A stretch of DNA of 64,000 bases from Pseudoxanthomonas sp. CF125 (lineage in GTDB: Bacteria > Pseudomonadota > Gammaproteobacteria > Xanthomonadales > Xanthomonadaceae): positions 1-64,000 of the forward strand of contig NZ_FNLD01000004.1 of the NCBI RefSeq assembly GCF_900104085.1, read 5' to 3'. Made by a program: the position numbers and the translations under genes. Within the stretch, counting starts at the first letter, position 1. Every line of letters begins with the position of its first letter. Under the pieces are notes generated by a model. The model was given only the letters and a program-made list of their open reading frames with translations. It did no database searches and was not told the DNA's origin. Shown here piece after piece: positions 39,689 to 48,671 of the stretch.

Positions 39689-40330
39689 TCAGGCCGCGTG
39701 ATTGTTGCGCAGACGCAGTAAGCCGACGCCGAGGACGACGAACATCGCTCCGGACAAGCGGTTGAATCGCCGCGCACGCGCGGCACTGGCGAACCAGTGG
39801 CCCATGCCGCGTACCAGCCCGACATAGCAAAGGTGCGACATCGCCGTGCAGGCCGCGAAGGTCAGCGTCAGCATCACGAACTGGCGCATCGCCGGCACTT
39901 CGCTGCTCATGAACTGCGGAAGCAGCGCAGTGAAGAAGAGGATGCTCTTGGGATTGGTCGTCGCCACCAACAGACCTTGCAGGAACAGCCGTGCGATCGG
40001 CTGCTCCCTCGTCCCCACTGCATGCGATGCCGTGTCGAAGACGCTGGCCCGGCTGCGCCATTGCCGAATACCCAGATAGATCAGGTAGACCGCACCCGCC
40101 AGCTTGAGCGCGCCGAACAGCCACGCGGACGTCTTTAGCAGCGCGCCCAGACCCAGCATCGCGGTCGCCGACACCAGAACGACTCCGGCCGCATTGCCGG
40201 CCGAACCGACGAGCGCCCGACGCATGCCCAGCGTCGCCGCGTTGGATACCGCCAACAGGACGGCGGGGCCGGGGCTGAACGCGGTGACCAGCGACAACAT
40301 GCAAAACAACGACCACGCGGACAGGCTCAT
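39689..40330 (-). CDS. LysE/RhtB family amino acid exporter
   Basis: A 213-aa inner-membrane exporter. The N-terminal TAFSPGPAVLLAVSNAATLGMRRALVGSAGNAAG is the LysE family signature. Six hydrophobic segments are visible, and ATTNPKSILFFTALLPQF is the conserved central motif. It probably exports an amino acid or derivative; the substrate cannot be told. It starts 42 bp after the alcohol dehydrogenase gene on the same strand. Confidence 0.9.
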   Translation of the reverse strand: MSLSAWSLFCMLSLVTAFSPGPAVLLAVSNAATLGMRRALVGSAGNAAGVVLVSATAMLGLGALLKTSAWLFGALKLAGAVYLIYLGIRQWRSRASVFDTASHAVGTREQPIARLFLQGLLVATTNPKSILFFTALLPQFMSSEVPAMRQFVMLTLTFAACTAMSHLCYVGLVRGMGHWFASAARARRFNRLSGAMFVVLGVGLLRLRNNHAA

Positions 40331-40372
40331 CCACCGTCTCTCCGGTTATCGAAAGCAAGAGGTCTCATGCGC

Positions 40373-41389
40373 CTACCAGCCCGCCAGCACCAGCTTGCCG
40401 ATGGTGGTCCCGGATTCCAGCCGGCGATGCGTTTCGCGCAGGTTGGCGGCGTTGATGGCGCCGATGGTTTCGGTGTGCGTGGTGCGCAATTCGCCTGCAT
40501 CGATCAAGCTGGCGAGGCGGGTCAGGATGCGGTGCTGTTCGATCATGTCCGGCGTGCGGAAACGCGCGCGCGCGAACATCATTTCCCAGTGGATGCCGAT
40601 GCACTTGGCCTTGTAGGGATCGCCGATCTTCAGCGGGCCGCTGGGCTCCACGATCAGCCCCACGTGCCCCTGCGGCGCGAGGATTTCGCCTAGGGTTCCC
40701 CAATAGCGGTCGGTATCGGCCAGGTTGAGCGCCGCATCGACCTGCGCATGCCCCAGGGCCGCCAGTTGCGGCGCGAGCGGCTGGCGATGGTCGATGACGT
40801 GCTGCGCGCCCAACGACAGACACCAGTCGATGCTTTCCTTGCGCGAAGCGGTGGCGATGACCGTGAAGCCGGCACGTCGCGCCAACTGGATGGCGATGGA
40901 GCCGACGCCGCCGGCTCCGCCGATGATCAACAAGGTCTTGTCGTTGTGTTCGGCGTCGATCGAAAACGGCATGCGCTCGAACAGCAGTTCCCATGCGGTG
41001 ATGGCGGTCAGCGGCAATGCCGCGGCTTGTGCGAAATCCAGGGTCGTCGGCTTGCGGCCGATCAGGCGTTCGTCCACCGGTTGGAACTGCGCATCGCTGC
41101 CGCTACGGGTGACGTCGCCGGCGTAATAGACCTCATCGCCGGGTTTGAACAGCGTGACGTTTTCGCCGACCGCTTCGACCACGCCTGCGGCGTCGTAGCC
41201 CAGCACTTTCGGCTGCGCTTCCACTTGCGGTTTGGGCGAACGGATCTTGGTGTCGACCGGGTTGACCGAAACCGCTTCGACGCGGACCAGTACGTCGTGG
41301 CCGGCGGCGACGGGTTTCGGCAGTTCGACATCCTGCAGCGATTCGGGATCGCTGATCGGCAGGTAGCGGGTCAAGGCGATGGCTTTCAT
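40373..41389 (-). CDS. Zinc-type alcohol dehydrogenase / quinone oxidoreductase family
   Basis: A 338-aa MDR-superfamily NADPH reductase. VRVEAVSVNPVDTKIR and GYDAAGVVEAVGENVTLFKPGDEVYYAG form the N-terminal GroES-like domain. LLIIGGAGGVGSIAIQLARR is the Rossmann loop near residue 155. No zinc-ligand cysteines are visible at the usual places, so it is of the zinc-free quinone oxidoreductase (ZADH/YhdH-like) kind. Third gene of MFS-AKR-ADH, with 29 bp to the AKR gene. Confidence 0.9.
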   Translation of the reverse strand: MKAIALTRYLPISDPESLQDVELPKPVAAGHDVLVRVEAVSVNPVDTKIRSPKPQVEAQPKVLGYDAAGVVEAVGENVTLFKPGDEVYYAGDVTRSGSDAQFQPVDERLIGRKPTTLDFAQAAALPLTAITAWELLFERMPFSIDAEHNDKTLLIIGGAGGVGSIAIQLARRAGFTVIATASRKESIDWCLSLGAQHVIDHRQPLAPQLAALGHAQVDAALNLADTDRYWGTLGEILAPQGHVGLIVEPSGPLKIGDPYKAKCIGIHWEMMFARARFRTPDMIEQHRILTRLASLIDAGELRTTHTETIGAINAANLRETHRRLESGTTIGKLVLAGW

Positions 41390-41418
41390 GCGGGGGCTCC
41401 AGTTTCGGCGTGGGGGTT

Positions 41419-42450
41419 TCAGACCGGGGTCGGGTTGCGTTCGGAGAACTGGCCGCGCCAGTACGGGTAGTAAGGATAGGGCGGGGTGAGCGCGCTGGCG
41501 GCATCCAGCTTGGTCATTTGTGCGGCAGACAGATTCCAGCCGACCGCGCCCAGGTTCTGACGAAGCTGCTCTTCGTTGCGAGCGCCGATCAGCACGGTGG
41601 AAACGGTGGGCCGTTGCAGCAGCCAGTTCAAGGCGATCTGCGGAATGGTCTTGCCGGTTTGCTCGGCGACTTCATCCATCGCTTCGATGATGCGGTAAAG
41701 ACGTTCTTCGTCGATGGGCGGCGCGAAATCGGCGGTGTCGTGCAAGCGACTATTTTCCGGCAGCGGCTGTCCGCGGCGGAGTTTGCCGGTCAGGCGCCCC
41801 CAGCCCAGCGGGCTCCACACCACCGCGCCCACGCCCTGGTCCTGGCCCAGCGGCATCAGTTCCCACTCGTAGTCGCGGCCTATCAACGAGTAATAGGTCT
41901 GGTTGGCGACGTAGCGCGAATAGCCGCGCTGGTCGGCGATGGCCTGCGACTTCATCAGATGCCAGCCGGAGAAGTTGGATACGCCCAGGTAGCGCACCTT
42001 GCCCGCACGCACCAGACCATCCAGGGTCGAGAGGGTTTCCTCGACCGGGGTCATCGCATCGAAGGCGTGCAGTTGCAGCAGATCGATGTAGTCGGTGCCC
42101 AGGCGTTGCAAGGCTTCGTCCACTGCCTGCAGCAGATGGAAGCGCGAGCTGCCGGCGTCGTTAGGGCCATCGCCCGCGCGCAAGCCGGTCTTGGTGGAAA
42201 GAATCACTTGATCGCGCCGGCCTTTGATCGCCGCGCCCAGGATGGATTCGGACGCGCCGTCCGAATACACATCGGCGGTGTCGAAAAAATTGAGGCCTGC
42301 TTCCAGGCTGATGTCGATCAATCGCCTGGCTTGCGCGTCGTCGGTATTTCCCCAGGCGCTGAACAACGGCCCCTTGCCGCCGAAGGTGCCGGCGCCGAAG
42401 CCCAGTACCGGTACCTTGAAGCCTGAGTTGCCGAGAAAACGGGTTTCCAT
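41419..42450 (-). CDS. Aldo/keto reductase
   Basis: A 343-aa NADPH-dependent TIM-barrel reductase. Tyr in NFFDTADVYSDGASESILG, Lys in VILSTKTG and His in IDLLQLHAFD form, with the Asp of DTAD, the catalytic tetrad. TVSTVLIGARNEEQLRQNL is the C-terminal cofactor motif. It probably reduces aldehydes or ketones. AAGGAG lies upstream of ATG 42450, which is preferred over the ATG 15 bp earlier. It lies between MFS and ADH genes, spacing about 30 bp on each side. Confidence 0.92.
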   Translation of the reverse strand: METRFLGNSGFKVPVLGFGAGTFGGKGPLFSAWGNTDDAQARRLIDISLEAGLNFFDTADVYSDGASESILGAAIKGRRDQVILSTKTGLRAGDGPNDAGSSRFHLLQAVDEALQRLGTDYIDLLQLHAFDAMTPVEETLSTLDGLVRAGKVRYLGVSNFSGWHLMKSQAIADQRGYSRYVANQTYYSLIGRDYEWELMPLGQDQGVGAVVWSPLGWGRLTGKLRRGQPLPENSRLHDTADFAPPIDEERLYRIIEAMDEVAEQTGKTIPQIALNWLLQRPTVSTVLIGARNEEQLRQNLGAVGWNLSAAQMTKLDAASALTPPYPYYPYWRGQFSERNPTPV

Positions 42451-42481
42451 AAGGTGCTCCTTCAAAAAGAAAAGTAGGGGT

Positions 42482-43699
42482 TCAGGCGCATTCGGGCTGT
42501 TCGACCATCACCACACGATCGCGCTTGCGCTCCAGCGCAATGGCCCACAAAGCCACCAGGAATGCGGAGAACGGCACCAGCGCCGCGACCCATGGCAATG
42601 CGGTCAGGCCGGGGCCATGCATGATCACCACGCCGCCCAGCCACGCACCGAATGCATTGCCCAGGTTGAAGGCGCCGATGTTCAAGCTGGAAGCCAGGCT
42701 TTGCGCGCCTGTCGCTTTCTGCAGCACCCACAGCTGCAAAGGAGAAACAGTGGCGAACGCAGCTGCGCCCAGCAGGCCGACGAATACCACCATCGCCCAC
42801 TGGCTGTGCAAGACGAAGGTCATCAGGCCCATCACCGCGGTCAATGCGATCAACGTGCCCAGCAGCGCAGGTAACAGACGGCGGTCGGCGAATTTTCCGC
42901 CCAGCAGATTGCCCGCGATCATGCCCACGCCGAACACCAACAGGATCGGCGACACCGCCGCTTCGGCGAAGCCGGCGATTTCGGTAAGCAAAGGCTGGAT
43001 ATAGGTGTAGACGGTGAACATGCCGCCGAAGCCGAGCACGGTCATCAGCAGGCCCAGCAGCACCTGCGGGCGCGCCACCGCTTTGATTTCCTCGCGGAAG
43101 GCCATCGGTGCGGCGTCGCCGCGGTCTTTGGGCACCAGCGTGGCGATGACCACAGTGGCGATCACGCCGATCGCGGCGACCGCCCAGAAGGTCGAGCGCC
43201 AGCCGTAATGCAGGCCCAGCCAGGCGCCCGCCGGCACGCCCAGCAGCGTGGCCACGGTCAGGCCGGTGAACATGATGGAAATCGCCGAGGCCTTGCGGTC
43301 TTCGGCGACCAGCCCGGTCGCCACCACGGCGCCAACGCCGAAGAAAGTGCCGTGGGCCAGCGAGGTGACCACGCGGGCGATCATCAGCACGGTGTAATTG
43401 GGCGCCAGTGCGCAGGCCAGATTGCCCAGGGTAAAGATCACCATCAGCGCTACCAACACTGCCTTGCGCGGCATGCGGCTGGTGGCGGCGGTCAGCAACG
43501 GCGCGCCGACGAACACGCCCAGGGCGTATCCGGAAATCAGCAGGCCGGCTGCGGCGATGGACACGTGCAGGTCGCTGGCTACCTGCATCAGCAGGCCCAT
43601 GATCACGAATTCGGTAGTGCCGATGCCGAAGGCGCCGGCGGTCAGCGCGTACAGGGCGATGGGGAAACGCTTGGAGGAAGGGGGGATGGTGGCGTTCAA
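42482..43699 (-). CDS. MFS transporter (DHA1/AraJ-like)
   Basis: A 405-aa drug:proton antiporter-like protein with twelve hydrophobic segments. ALTAGAFGIGTTEFVIMGLLMQVASDL is the typical AraJ/YdhP-type first helix. VARVVTSLAHGTFFG contains the motif B arginine, and LTVATLLGVPAGAWLG is the motif C region. It is the first gene of the MFS-AKR-ADH run and is divergent from a LysR gene 96 bp away, an arrangement typical for induced efflux. Confidence 0.9.
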   Translation of the reverse strand: MNATIPPSSKRFPIALYALTAGAFGIGTTEFVIMGLLMQVASDLHVSIAAAGLLISGYALGVFVGAPLLTAATSRMPRKAVLVALMVIFTLGNLACALAPNYTVLMIARVVTSLAHGTFFGVGAVVATGLVAEDRKASAISIMFTGLTVATLLGVPAGAWLGLHYGWRSTFWAVAAIGVIATVVIATLVPKDRGDAAPMAFREEIKAVARPQVLLGLLMTVLGFGGMFTVYTYIQPLLTEIAGFAEAAVSPILLVFGVGMIAGNLLGGKFADRRLLPALLGTLIALTAVMGLMTFVLHSQWAMVVFVGLLGAAAFATVSPLQLWVLQKATGAQSLASSLNIGAFNLGNAFGAWLGGVVIMHGPGLTALPWVAALVPFSAFLVALWAIALERKRDRVVMVEQPECA

Positions 43700-43744
43700 A
43701 GTGGTGCTCAGGTTTCGACTGGGTGCCAGCTTGAGACTTTCACT

Positions 43745-43767
43745 GAATATGAAAAACAGCGAATATG
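43745..43767. promoter_or_regulatory. GAATATG direct repeats in the MFS-LysR region
   Basis: GAATATG at 43745-43751 and 43761-43767, 16 bp apart, in an AT-rich block between the divergent start codons. A plausible binding region for the LysR-type regulator. Confidence 0.4.
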
Positions 43768-43795
43768 GCTAATAACTCTCAATGAATTATTGACA

Positions 43796-44716
43796 ATGGA
43801 TCGGGTAGGCGACCTCACCCTGTTTTTGCGCGTGCTGGACCTGGGTTCGATCACGGCTGCGGCCCGTAGCCTGGATCTGTCGGTGGCGGTCGCCAGCCAG
43901 CGGCTGAAACGGCTGGAGCGCGATCTGGGCGTGCGCTTGCTGCACCGGACCACGCGCCGCCTGCATCCCACCCCGGAAGGCGCGGCGCTGGCGCAGCAAG
44001 GGCGGGTGCTGGTGGAGGATCTGGAATCGCTGGGCACGGGCCTGCGCGAAACCGCCACCGAGATCGCCGGCACGCTGCGGGTGACGCTGTCGGCTTCTTT
44101 CGGCCGCCAATACGTGTCGCCGCTGCTGCCCAGGTTCCTGGCGCTGCATCCCAAACTGCGGATCAGCGTGCATCTCAGCGACCAGGTGGTGGACCTGGTC
44201 AGCGAAGGATTCGATCTGGCGATACGCATCGGTGCACTCGAAGACTCCAGCCTGGTGGCGCGCCATGTCGCGCCCAACCGGCGCGTGCTGTGCGCGTCGC
44301 CCGCTTATCTGAAACGTCGGGGCAATCCGCGCTTGCCCAAGGATCTGATGGAGCACGATTGCCTGCTGCTGTTCGGCAGCAGCGGCCGCCAGGACGTCTG
44401 GCGCCTGCACGACGCGCAGGGCGAAGAACACGCGATACGCGTACAGGGACGGTTCGAAAGCAATTACGGCGAGTTGCTGCGCGACGCTTCGGTCGCTGGC
44501 GAGGGCATCGCCATCCATTCCCTGTGGCATATCGCCGACGATCTGCGCGCAGGCCGCTTGCGCGTGGTGCTGCCGGATTGCCGCCTGGCCACCACCGCGA
44601 TCAGTGCGGTCATGCCGCAGCGCAGGCTGGTGCCGCCGCGGGTCGGAGCGTTCGTGGACTTTCTGGTTTCGCAGTTCGGCGACGCGCCATGGGAACGCGG
44701 ACTGAAAGTTGGTTGA
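43796..44716 (+). CDS. LysR-family transcriptional regulator
   Basis: A 306-aa DNA-binding regulator. The winged helix-turn-helix is at residues 5-65 (FLRVLDLGSITAAARSLDLSVAVASQRLKRLERDLGVRLLHR), and the effector domain follows with LRVTLSASFGRQYVSPLLPRFL and the GFDLAIRIGALEDSSL motif of the CrgA-like subgroup. ATG 43796 is the first sensible start; the open frame extends far upstream but is the shadow of the MFS gene. It likely controls the divergent MFS-AKR-ADH genes. Confidence 0.93.
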   Translation: MDRVGDLTLFLRVLDLGSITAAARSLDLSVAVASQRLKRLERDLGVRLLHRTTRRLHPTPEGAALAQQGRVLVEDLESLGTGLRETATEIAGTLRVTLSASFGRQYVSPLLPRFLALHPKLRISVHLSDQVVDLVSEGFDLAIRIGALEDSSLVARHVAPNRRVLCASPAYLKRRGNPRLPKDLMEHDCLLLFGSSGRQDVWRLHDAQGEEHAIRVQGRFESNYGELLRDASVAGEGIAIHSLWHIADDLRAGRLRVVLPDCRLATTAISAVMPQRRLVPPRVGAFVDFLVSQFGDAPWERGLKVG

Positions 44717-44726
44717 AGCCGGTTTT

Positions 44727-45521
44727 TCAGTCCGCCTGATCGAAAGAGAACGCATCCATGGCCATGCCGCCCATTTGCACCGCGTGATGCAGCCGGGTGG
44801 CGCGCGCGTCCGCGCCGCCCGCGCCCAACGCTATGTAAAGCGGGTAGAGATGTTCGGTGGTCGGATGATTGCGGTGGGCTTGCGGTAGCGCTTCCCAGTC
44901 GAGCGCGCCTTGCAGGTCTTTCGCCAGCAACTTCTCGCTGAGCGCATCGGTGAACGCCTGCACCCAGGGATAAGCCGGCGCGTCTTCGTGCCGCCAGTCG
45001 AGTTCACGCAGGTTGTGCGAATACCCACCGGAGCCGATGACCAGTACGCCTTGCTCGCGTAGTGGAGCCAGGGCCAAGCCCAGCTGGTAGTGCCAGACGG
45101 AAGACCGGGACGGATTCACCGACAACGCCACCACGGGAATGTCCGCCTGCGGATACATGCGTCGAAGCGGCACCCAGGTGCCGTGGTCGATGCCGGTACG
45201 CTCGTCCACGCGCGCCTCGAATCCGGCTGCGGCCAGTTGACCTGCAATTTCCTCGGCCAAGGCTGGTGCGCCCTGGGCCGGGTATCGGATGTCGTACAGC
45301 GGTTTGGGGAAGCCGCCGAAGTCATGAATGGTTTCCGGCGCGAGGTTGGAGGTCACGGTCGGTTCGCTGGCGAGGAAGTGGGCCGAAGCGACGATCACGG
45401 CGCGCGGACGCGGCAGCGATTTCCCCAGTCCGTCGAGGAAACGGGCGGTGGGTGAATCCTCCAGGGCCATCATTGGCGACCCGTGGGACAGGAACAGCGA
45501 AGGTAGGCGAGTGGTTTCCAT
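44727..45521 (-). CDS. ygiD: LigB-like extradiol dioxygenase (YgiD, DOPA 4,5-dioxygenase family)
   Basis: A 264-aa non-haem metal enzyme of the class III extradiol dioxygenase superfamily. SLFLSHGSPMMALED holds a metal-ligand histidine near residue 14. IDHGTWVPLRRMYP holds a second, and GSGGYSHNLREL and HPTTEHLYPLYIALGA are conserved blocks. The family oxidises catechols such as DOPA; the natural substrate in bacteria is unclear. ATG 45521 is chosen by homology. It converges on the LysR gene with 10 bp between stops. Confidence 0.88.
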   Translation of the reverse strand: METTRLPSLFLSHGSPMMALEDSPTARFLDGLGKSLPRPRAVIVASAHFLASEPTVTSNLAPETIHDFGGFPKPLYDIRYPAQGAPALAEEIAGQLAAAGFEARVDERTGIDHGTWVPLRRMYPQADIPVVALSVNPSRSSVWHYQLGLALAPLREQGVLVIGSGGYSHNLRELDWRHEDAPAYPWVQAFTDALSEKLLAKDLQGALDWEALPQAHRNHPTTEHLYPLYIALGAGGADARATRLHHAVQMGGMAMDAFSFDQAD

Positions 45522-45652
45522 GCCCACAGGATCGGGGCATGCGGGCATCGCGCCAAGGTTCACGGCCAAGCCGGTGTGTTGCAGCCATGCGCGTGCACAC
45601 GGACCGACGGACCTATCTGGAACAATGCCTGCGGGCCACACCCGGATATCGC

Positions 45653-47116
45653 ATGACCCCGCACGGCACGACTCCGCACGAACTCCGCTCCGCCGCCCGC
45701 CCGCGTCCCGACCAGGCCATGGTCGACATCGCCGACTACGTGGTGGACTACCGGATCGATTCGGAGCATGCGTACGACACTGCGCGCCACATGCTGCTGG
45801 ACTCGCTGGCCTGCGCCATGCTGGCGGTGAAGTTCCCGGATTGCGCGAAACATCTGGGCCCCGTGGTTCCCGGTGCGACGATGCCAGACGGTGTGCCCAT
45901 TCCAGGCACCGGCCATGAACTCGATCCCGTGCAGGCCGCTTTCGCCATCGGCGCCCAGATCCGTTGGCTGGACTTCAACGACACCTGGCTGGCGGCCGAG
46001 TGGGGCCATCCGTCCGACAATCTGGGCGCCCTGCTGGCGGTGGCCGATTACCTCAGCCGCAAGGCCGGCCGCGAAGGGGGCAAGCCGCTGACCGTGCGCG
46101 ATGTGCTGACCGCCGCGATCAAGGCCCATGAAATCCAGGGCGTCTACGCCCTGCAGAACTCGTTCAACCGAGTCGGCCTGGATCATGTGATCCTGGTCAG
46201 GCTCGCTTCCACCGCCCTGGCCACCCGCATGCTGGGCGGTGGCAAGGAACAGGTCGTCAACGCGGTTTCGCATAGCTGGATCGACAATGGCGCGCTGCGC
46301 ACCTACCGCCACGCCCCCAACACCGGCCCCCGCAAAAGCTGGGCCGCGGGCGACGCTTGCCGCCGCGCGGTCATCCACGCGCTCAATGCCGTGAACGGCG
46401 AGGCCGGCTACCCCAGCGCCCTGAGCGCGAAGACATGGGGCTTCTACGACGTCGCCTTCAAGGGCGGGGAATTCCGGTTCGAGCGCCCATTCGGCAGCTA
46501 TGTCATGGAAAACGTGCTGTTCAAGATCAGCTTTCCCGCCGAATTCCACGCCCAGACCGCGGTCGAGTGCGCCATGGCCCTGCATCCGCAGGTCAAGGAC
46601 CGGGTCGGCCAGATCGAGAGGGTCGCGCTGGAAACCCAGGAAGCGGGCCTGCGCATCATCGACAAGACCGGCCCGCTGGCCAATTACGCCGACCGCGACC
46701 ACTGCCTGCAGTACATGGTGGCGGTACCCTTGATCTTCGGCCGCCTGACCGCAGACGACTACACCGACGCCGTCGCCGCCGATCCGCGTATCGATGCCCT
46801 GCGTGGCCTGATGGAGGTCAGGGAGAACCCACGGTTCACCCGGGACTACTTCGACCCCGACAAGCGCTACATCGGCAACTCCGTGCAGGTGTTCTTCAAG
46901 GACGGCGGCAGCACGGACCGGATTTCGATCGATTTCCCCATCGGCCACCGCAGGCGCCGGGCCGAAGGCGTTCCCCTGCTGATGGCCAAATGCGAGGCGG
47001 CCCTGCGCGCGCAGCTGGCGGCTGCGCAAGTGGACCGGATCATGGTCCTGGCGGCCGATCCGTCCCGTTTCGACGCCCTCCCGGTCCATACGTTCATGAA
47101 CATGTATCGCGCCTAG
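45653..47116 (+). CDS. prpD: 2-Methylcitrate dehydratase PrpD
   Basis: Converts 2-methylcitrate to 2-methyl-cis-aconitate without an Fe/S cluster. The 487-aa protein matches E. coli PrpD along its length: IRWLDFNDTWLAAEWGHPSDNLG, KAHEIQGVYALQNSFNRVGLDHV, SLRTYRHAPNTG-like RTYRHAPNTGPRKSWAAGD, and FGSYVMENVLFKISFPAEFHAQTAVE. ATG 45653 gives an N-terminus of family length; ATG 45587 is in frame but lies closer to the divergent ygiD. It is about 11 kb from prpF and has no TTGATC dyad in front. Confidence 0.93.
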   Translation: MTPHGTTPHELRSAARPRPDQAMVDIADYVVDYRIDSEHAYDTARHMLLDSLACAMLAVKFPDCAKHLGPVVPGATMPDGVPIPGTGHELDPVQAAFAIGAQIRWLDFNDTWLAAEWGHPSDNLGALLAVADYLSRKAGREGGKPLTVRDVLTAAIKAHEIQGVYALQNSFNRVGLDHVILVRLASTALATRMLGGGKEQVVNAVSHSWIDNGALRTYRHAPNTGPRKSWAAGDACRRAVIHALNAVNGEAGYPSALSAKTWGFYDVAFKGGEFRFERPFGSYVMENVLFKISFPAEFHAQTAVECAMALHPQVKDRVGQIERVALETQEAGLRIIDKTGPLANYADRDHCLQYMVAVPLIFGRLTADDYTDAVAADPRIDALRGLMEVRENPRFTRDYFDPDKRYIGNSVQVFFKDGGSTDRISIDFPIGHRRRRAEGVPLLMAKCEAALRAQLAAAQVDRIMVLAADPSRFDALPVHTFMNMYRA

Positions 47117-47162
47117 AGTTATGAGATAGTGCGTTTGGCCTGACTGACTTGTTATGGTACCG

Positions 47163-47193
47163 TTAACACAGCCTTCACATGGACACGCATAAT
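47163..47193 (+). promoter_or_regulatory. Candidate ompA promoter
   Basis: TTAACA at 47163-47168 and CATAAT at 47188-47193, spacer 19 bp, which is longer than ideal. It would give a leader of about 105 nt ending in an AT-rich TTTTTTTTAAGGAG before the start. Confidence 0.35.
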
Positions 47194-47303
47194 CTGCATG
47201 AGATGGCGTGCAGACATGGCCGTCTGAACAACCCAAAAAAGTCGGACCGTTTAACGAAGTACTCCGGTTTCTCTTACAACTGATTTTTTTTAAGGAGCTG
47301 CAA

Positions 47304-48440
47304 ATGAATAAGAAACTTCTCTGTGCCGCAATGCTGGCCGGTCTGAGCTGGGCGCAGGCCGCTTCCGCTCAGGAGTTCGATGACCGTTGGTACCTCACCG
47401 GTTCGGCCGGTTACAACATGCAGGACGACGACCGTCGTACCGAAGATACCCCGTTCGTCACTTTGGGCCTGGGCAAGTTCATCAGCCCGAACTGGTCCCT
47501 GGACGGCGAGCTGAACTATCAGAACCCGAGCTTCGACGGCGGCATCGCTGGCGCGAACGACGACCTGAACTGGAGCCAGTACGGTATCTCAGCCGACCTG
47601 CGTCGCCACTTCATCTCCGAGGGCCGCGGTTGGAACCCTTACATCGTTGCCGGCCTGGGTTACCAGCGTTCGGAAGAAGAGTACGTTCCAACCACTGGTA
47701 CGGAGTCACCGCTTGACCGTAAGGATGGCAACTTCGCCGCCAAGCTCGGCGCGGGTATCCAGACTTCGTTCGACAAGCGCATCGCGGTGCGTGCCGAACT
47801 GGCCATGCGTTTCGACTTCGACGACAGCAGCGTCGCGGCTGAGGGCGGTCCGGATTGGGGCGGTTACCCGCACCAGCAGGAAGAAAGCTACTTCGGCGAC
47901 ATCCTGGCTTCGGTCGGTGTCGTGATCCCGCTCGGCCCGGCGCCGACGGCTGCGGTTGCGCCTGCTCCGGAAGTGGCTCCGAACTGTGCGGATCTGGATG
48001 ACGACGGCGACGGCGTCAACAACTGCAACGACAAGTGCCCGGGTTCGCAGGCTGGCCAGACCATCGGTCCGGACGGCTGCCCGGTTGCCGTGGCGATCGA
48101 CCTGAAGGGCGTCAACTTCAACTTCGACAAGTCGACCCTGCGTCCCGACGCGGTTGCGATCCTGAGCGAAGCCACCGAAATCCTGAAGCGTTACCCGGAT
48201 CTGCGCGTTGAAGTGGCCGGCCATACCGACCAGTGCGGTAAGGACGCCTACAACCAGAGCCTGTCCGAGCGTCGCGCCAAGGCTGTGTACGACTACCTGA
48301 CCACGAACGGCGTCGATGCCGGCCGTCTGGTGGGTCCGATCGGCTACGGCGAAAGCCGTCCGCTGGAAGACCTGGGCCAGGCCTTCCCGGCTTGCAAGAG
48401 CGAGAAGAACCGCCGCACCGAGCTGAACGTCCAGAACTAA
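47304..48440 (+). CDS. OmpA-family outer membrane protein
   Basis: A 378-aa outer membrane protein with a signal peptide ending ASA before QEFDDRW. An eight-stranded OmpA-like beta-barrel spans about residues 25-215, followed by a Pro/Ala hinge (PTAAVAPAPEVAP). A calcium-type thrombospondin-3 repeat follows (DLDDDGDGVNNCNDKCPGS), then the C-terminal OmpA peptidoglycan-binding domain with VAGHTDQCGKDAYNQSLSERRA. It tethers the outer membrane to the wall. AAGGAG precedes ATG 47304. Strong terminator downstream. Confidence 0.93.
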   Translation: MNKKLLCAAMLAGLSWAQAASAQEFDDRWYLTGSAGYNMQDDDRRTEDTPFVTLGLGKFISPNWSLDGELNYQNPSFDGGIAGANDDLNWSQYGISADLRRHFISEGRGWNPYIVAGLGYQRSEEEYVPTTGTESPLDRKDGNFAAKLGAGIQTSFDKRIAVRAELAMRFDFDDSSVAAEGGPDWGGYPHQQEESYFGDILASVGVVIPLGPAPTAAVAPAPEVAPNCADLDDDGDGVNNCNDKCPGSQAGQTIGPDGCPVAVAIDLKGVNFNFDKSTLRPDAVAILSEATEILKRYPDLRVEVAGHTDQCGKDAYNQSLSERRAKAVYDYLTTNGVDAGRLVGPIGYGESRPLEDLGQAFPACKSEKNRRTELNVQN

Positions 48441-48465
48441 TCGGACGCAGGTTCAAGCAAGACCA

Positions 48466-48495
48466 GAAGCCCGGCCTAGCGCCGGGCTTCTTTTT
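48466..48495 (+). terminator. Terminator of the OmpA gene
   Basis: GAAGCCCGGC, loop CTAGC, GCCGGGCTTC, then TTTTT: a perfect 10-bp stem 25 bp after the stop. Confidence 0.93.
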
Positions 48496-48612
48496 GCGCA
48501 TACGAAAACCGTCGTGCGGCTTCTCCGCTGGTTCTCCGCGATGCTTGCGCGAACATTCGCCGCAGTGCCGTTGCAAGCTGCGAGCGGCAAACTGCGGGCT
48601 ATCAGACTTTCC

Positions 48613-48641
48613 TTGATATTGGCTGCTGCGCTTCCTACACT
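48613..48641 (+). promoter_or_regulatory. Promoter of the secreted orphan gene
   Basis: TTGATA at 48613-48618 and TACACT at 48636-48641 with a 17-bp spacer, 30 bp before ATG 48672. Confidence 0.6.
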
Positions 48642-48671
48642 CAGGCCCTATCCAACGCCCGGGTTTTTCCA

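Noticed and set aside
43208-43795. Upstream extension of the LysR frame
   Set aside because: Antisense to the MFS gene; the HTH begins right after ATG 43796.
45062-45652. Upstream extension of the prpD frame
   Set aside because: Overlaps ygiD in antisense, and PrpD homologues have only about 20 residues before the VDIADY block.
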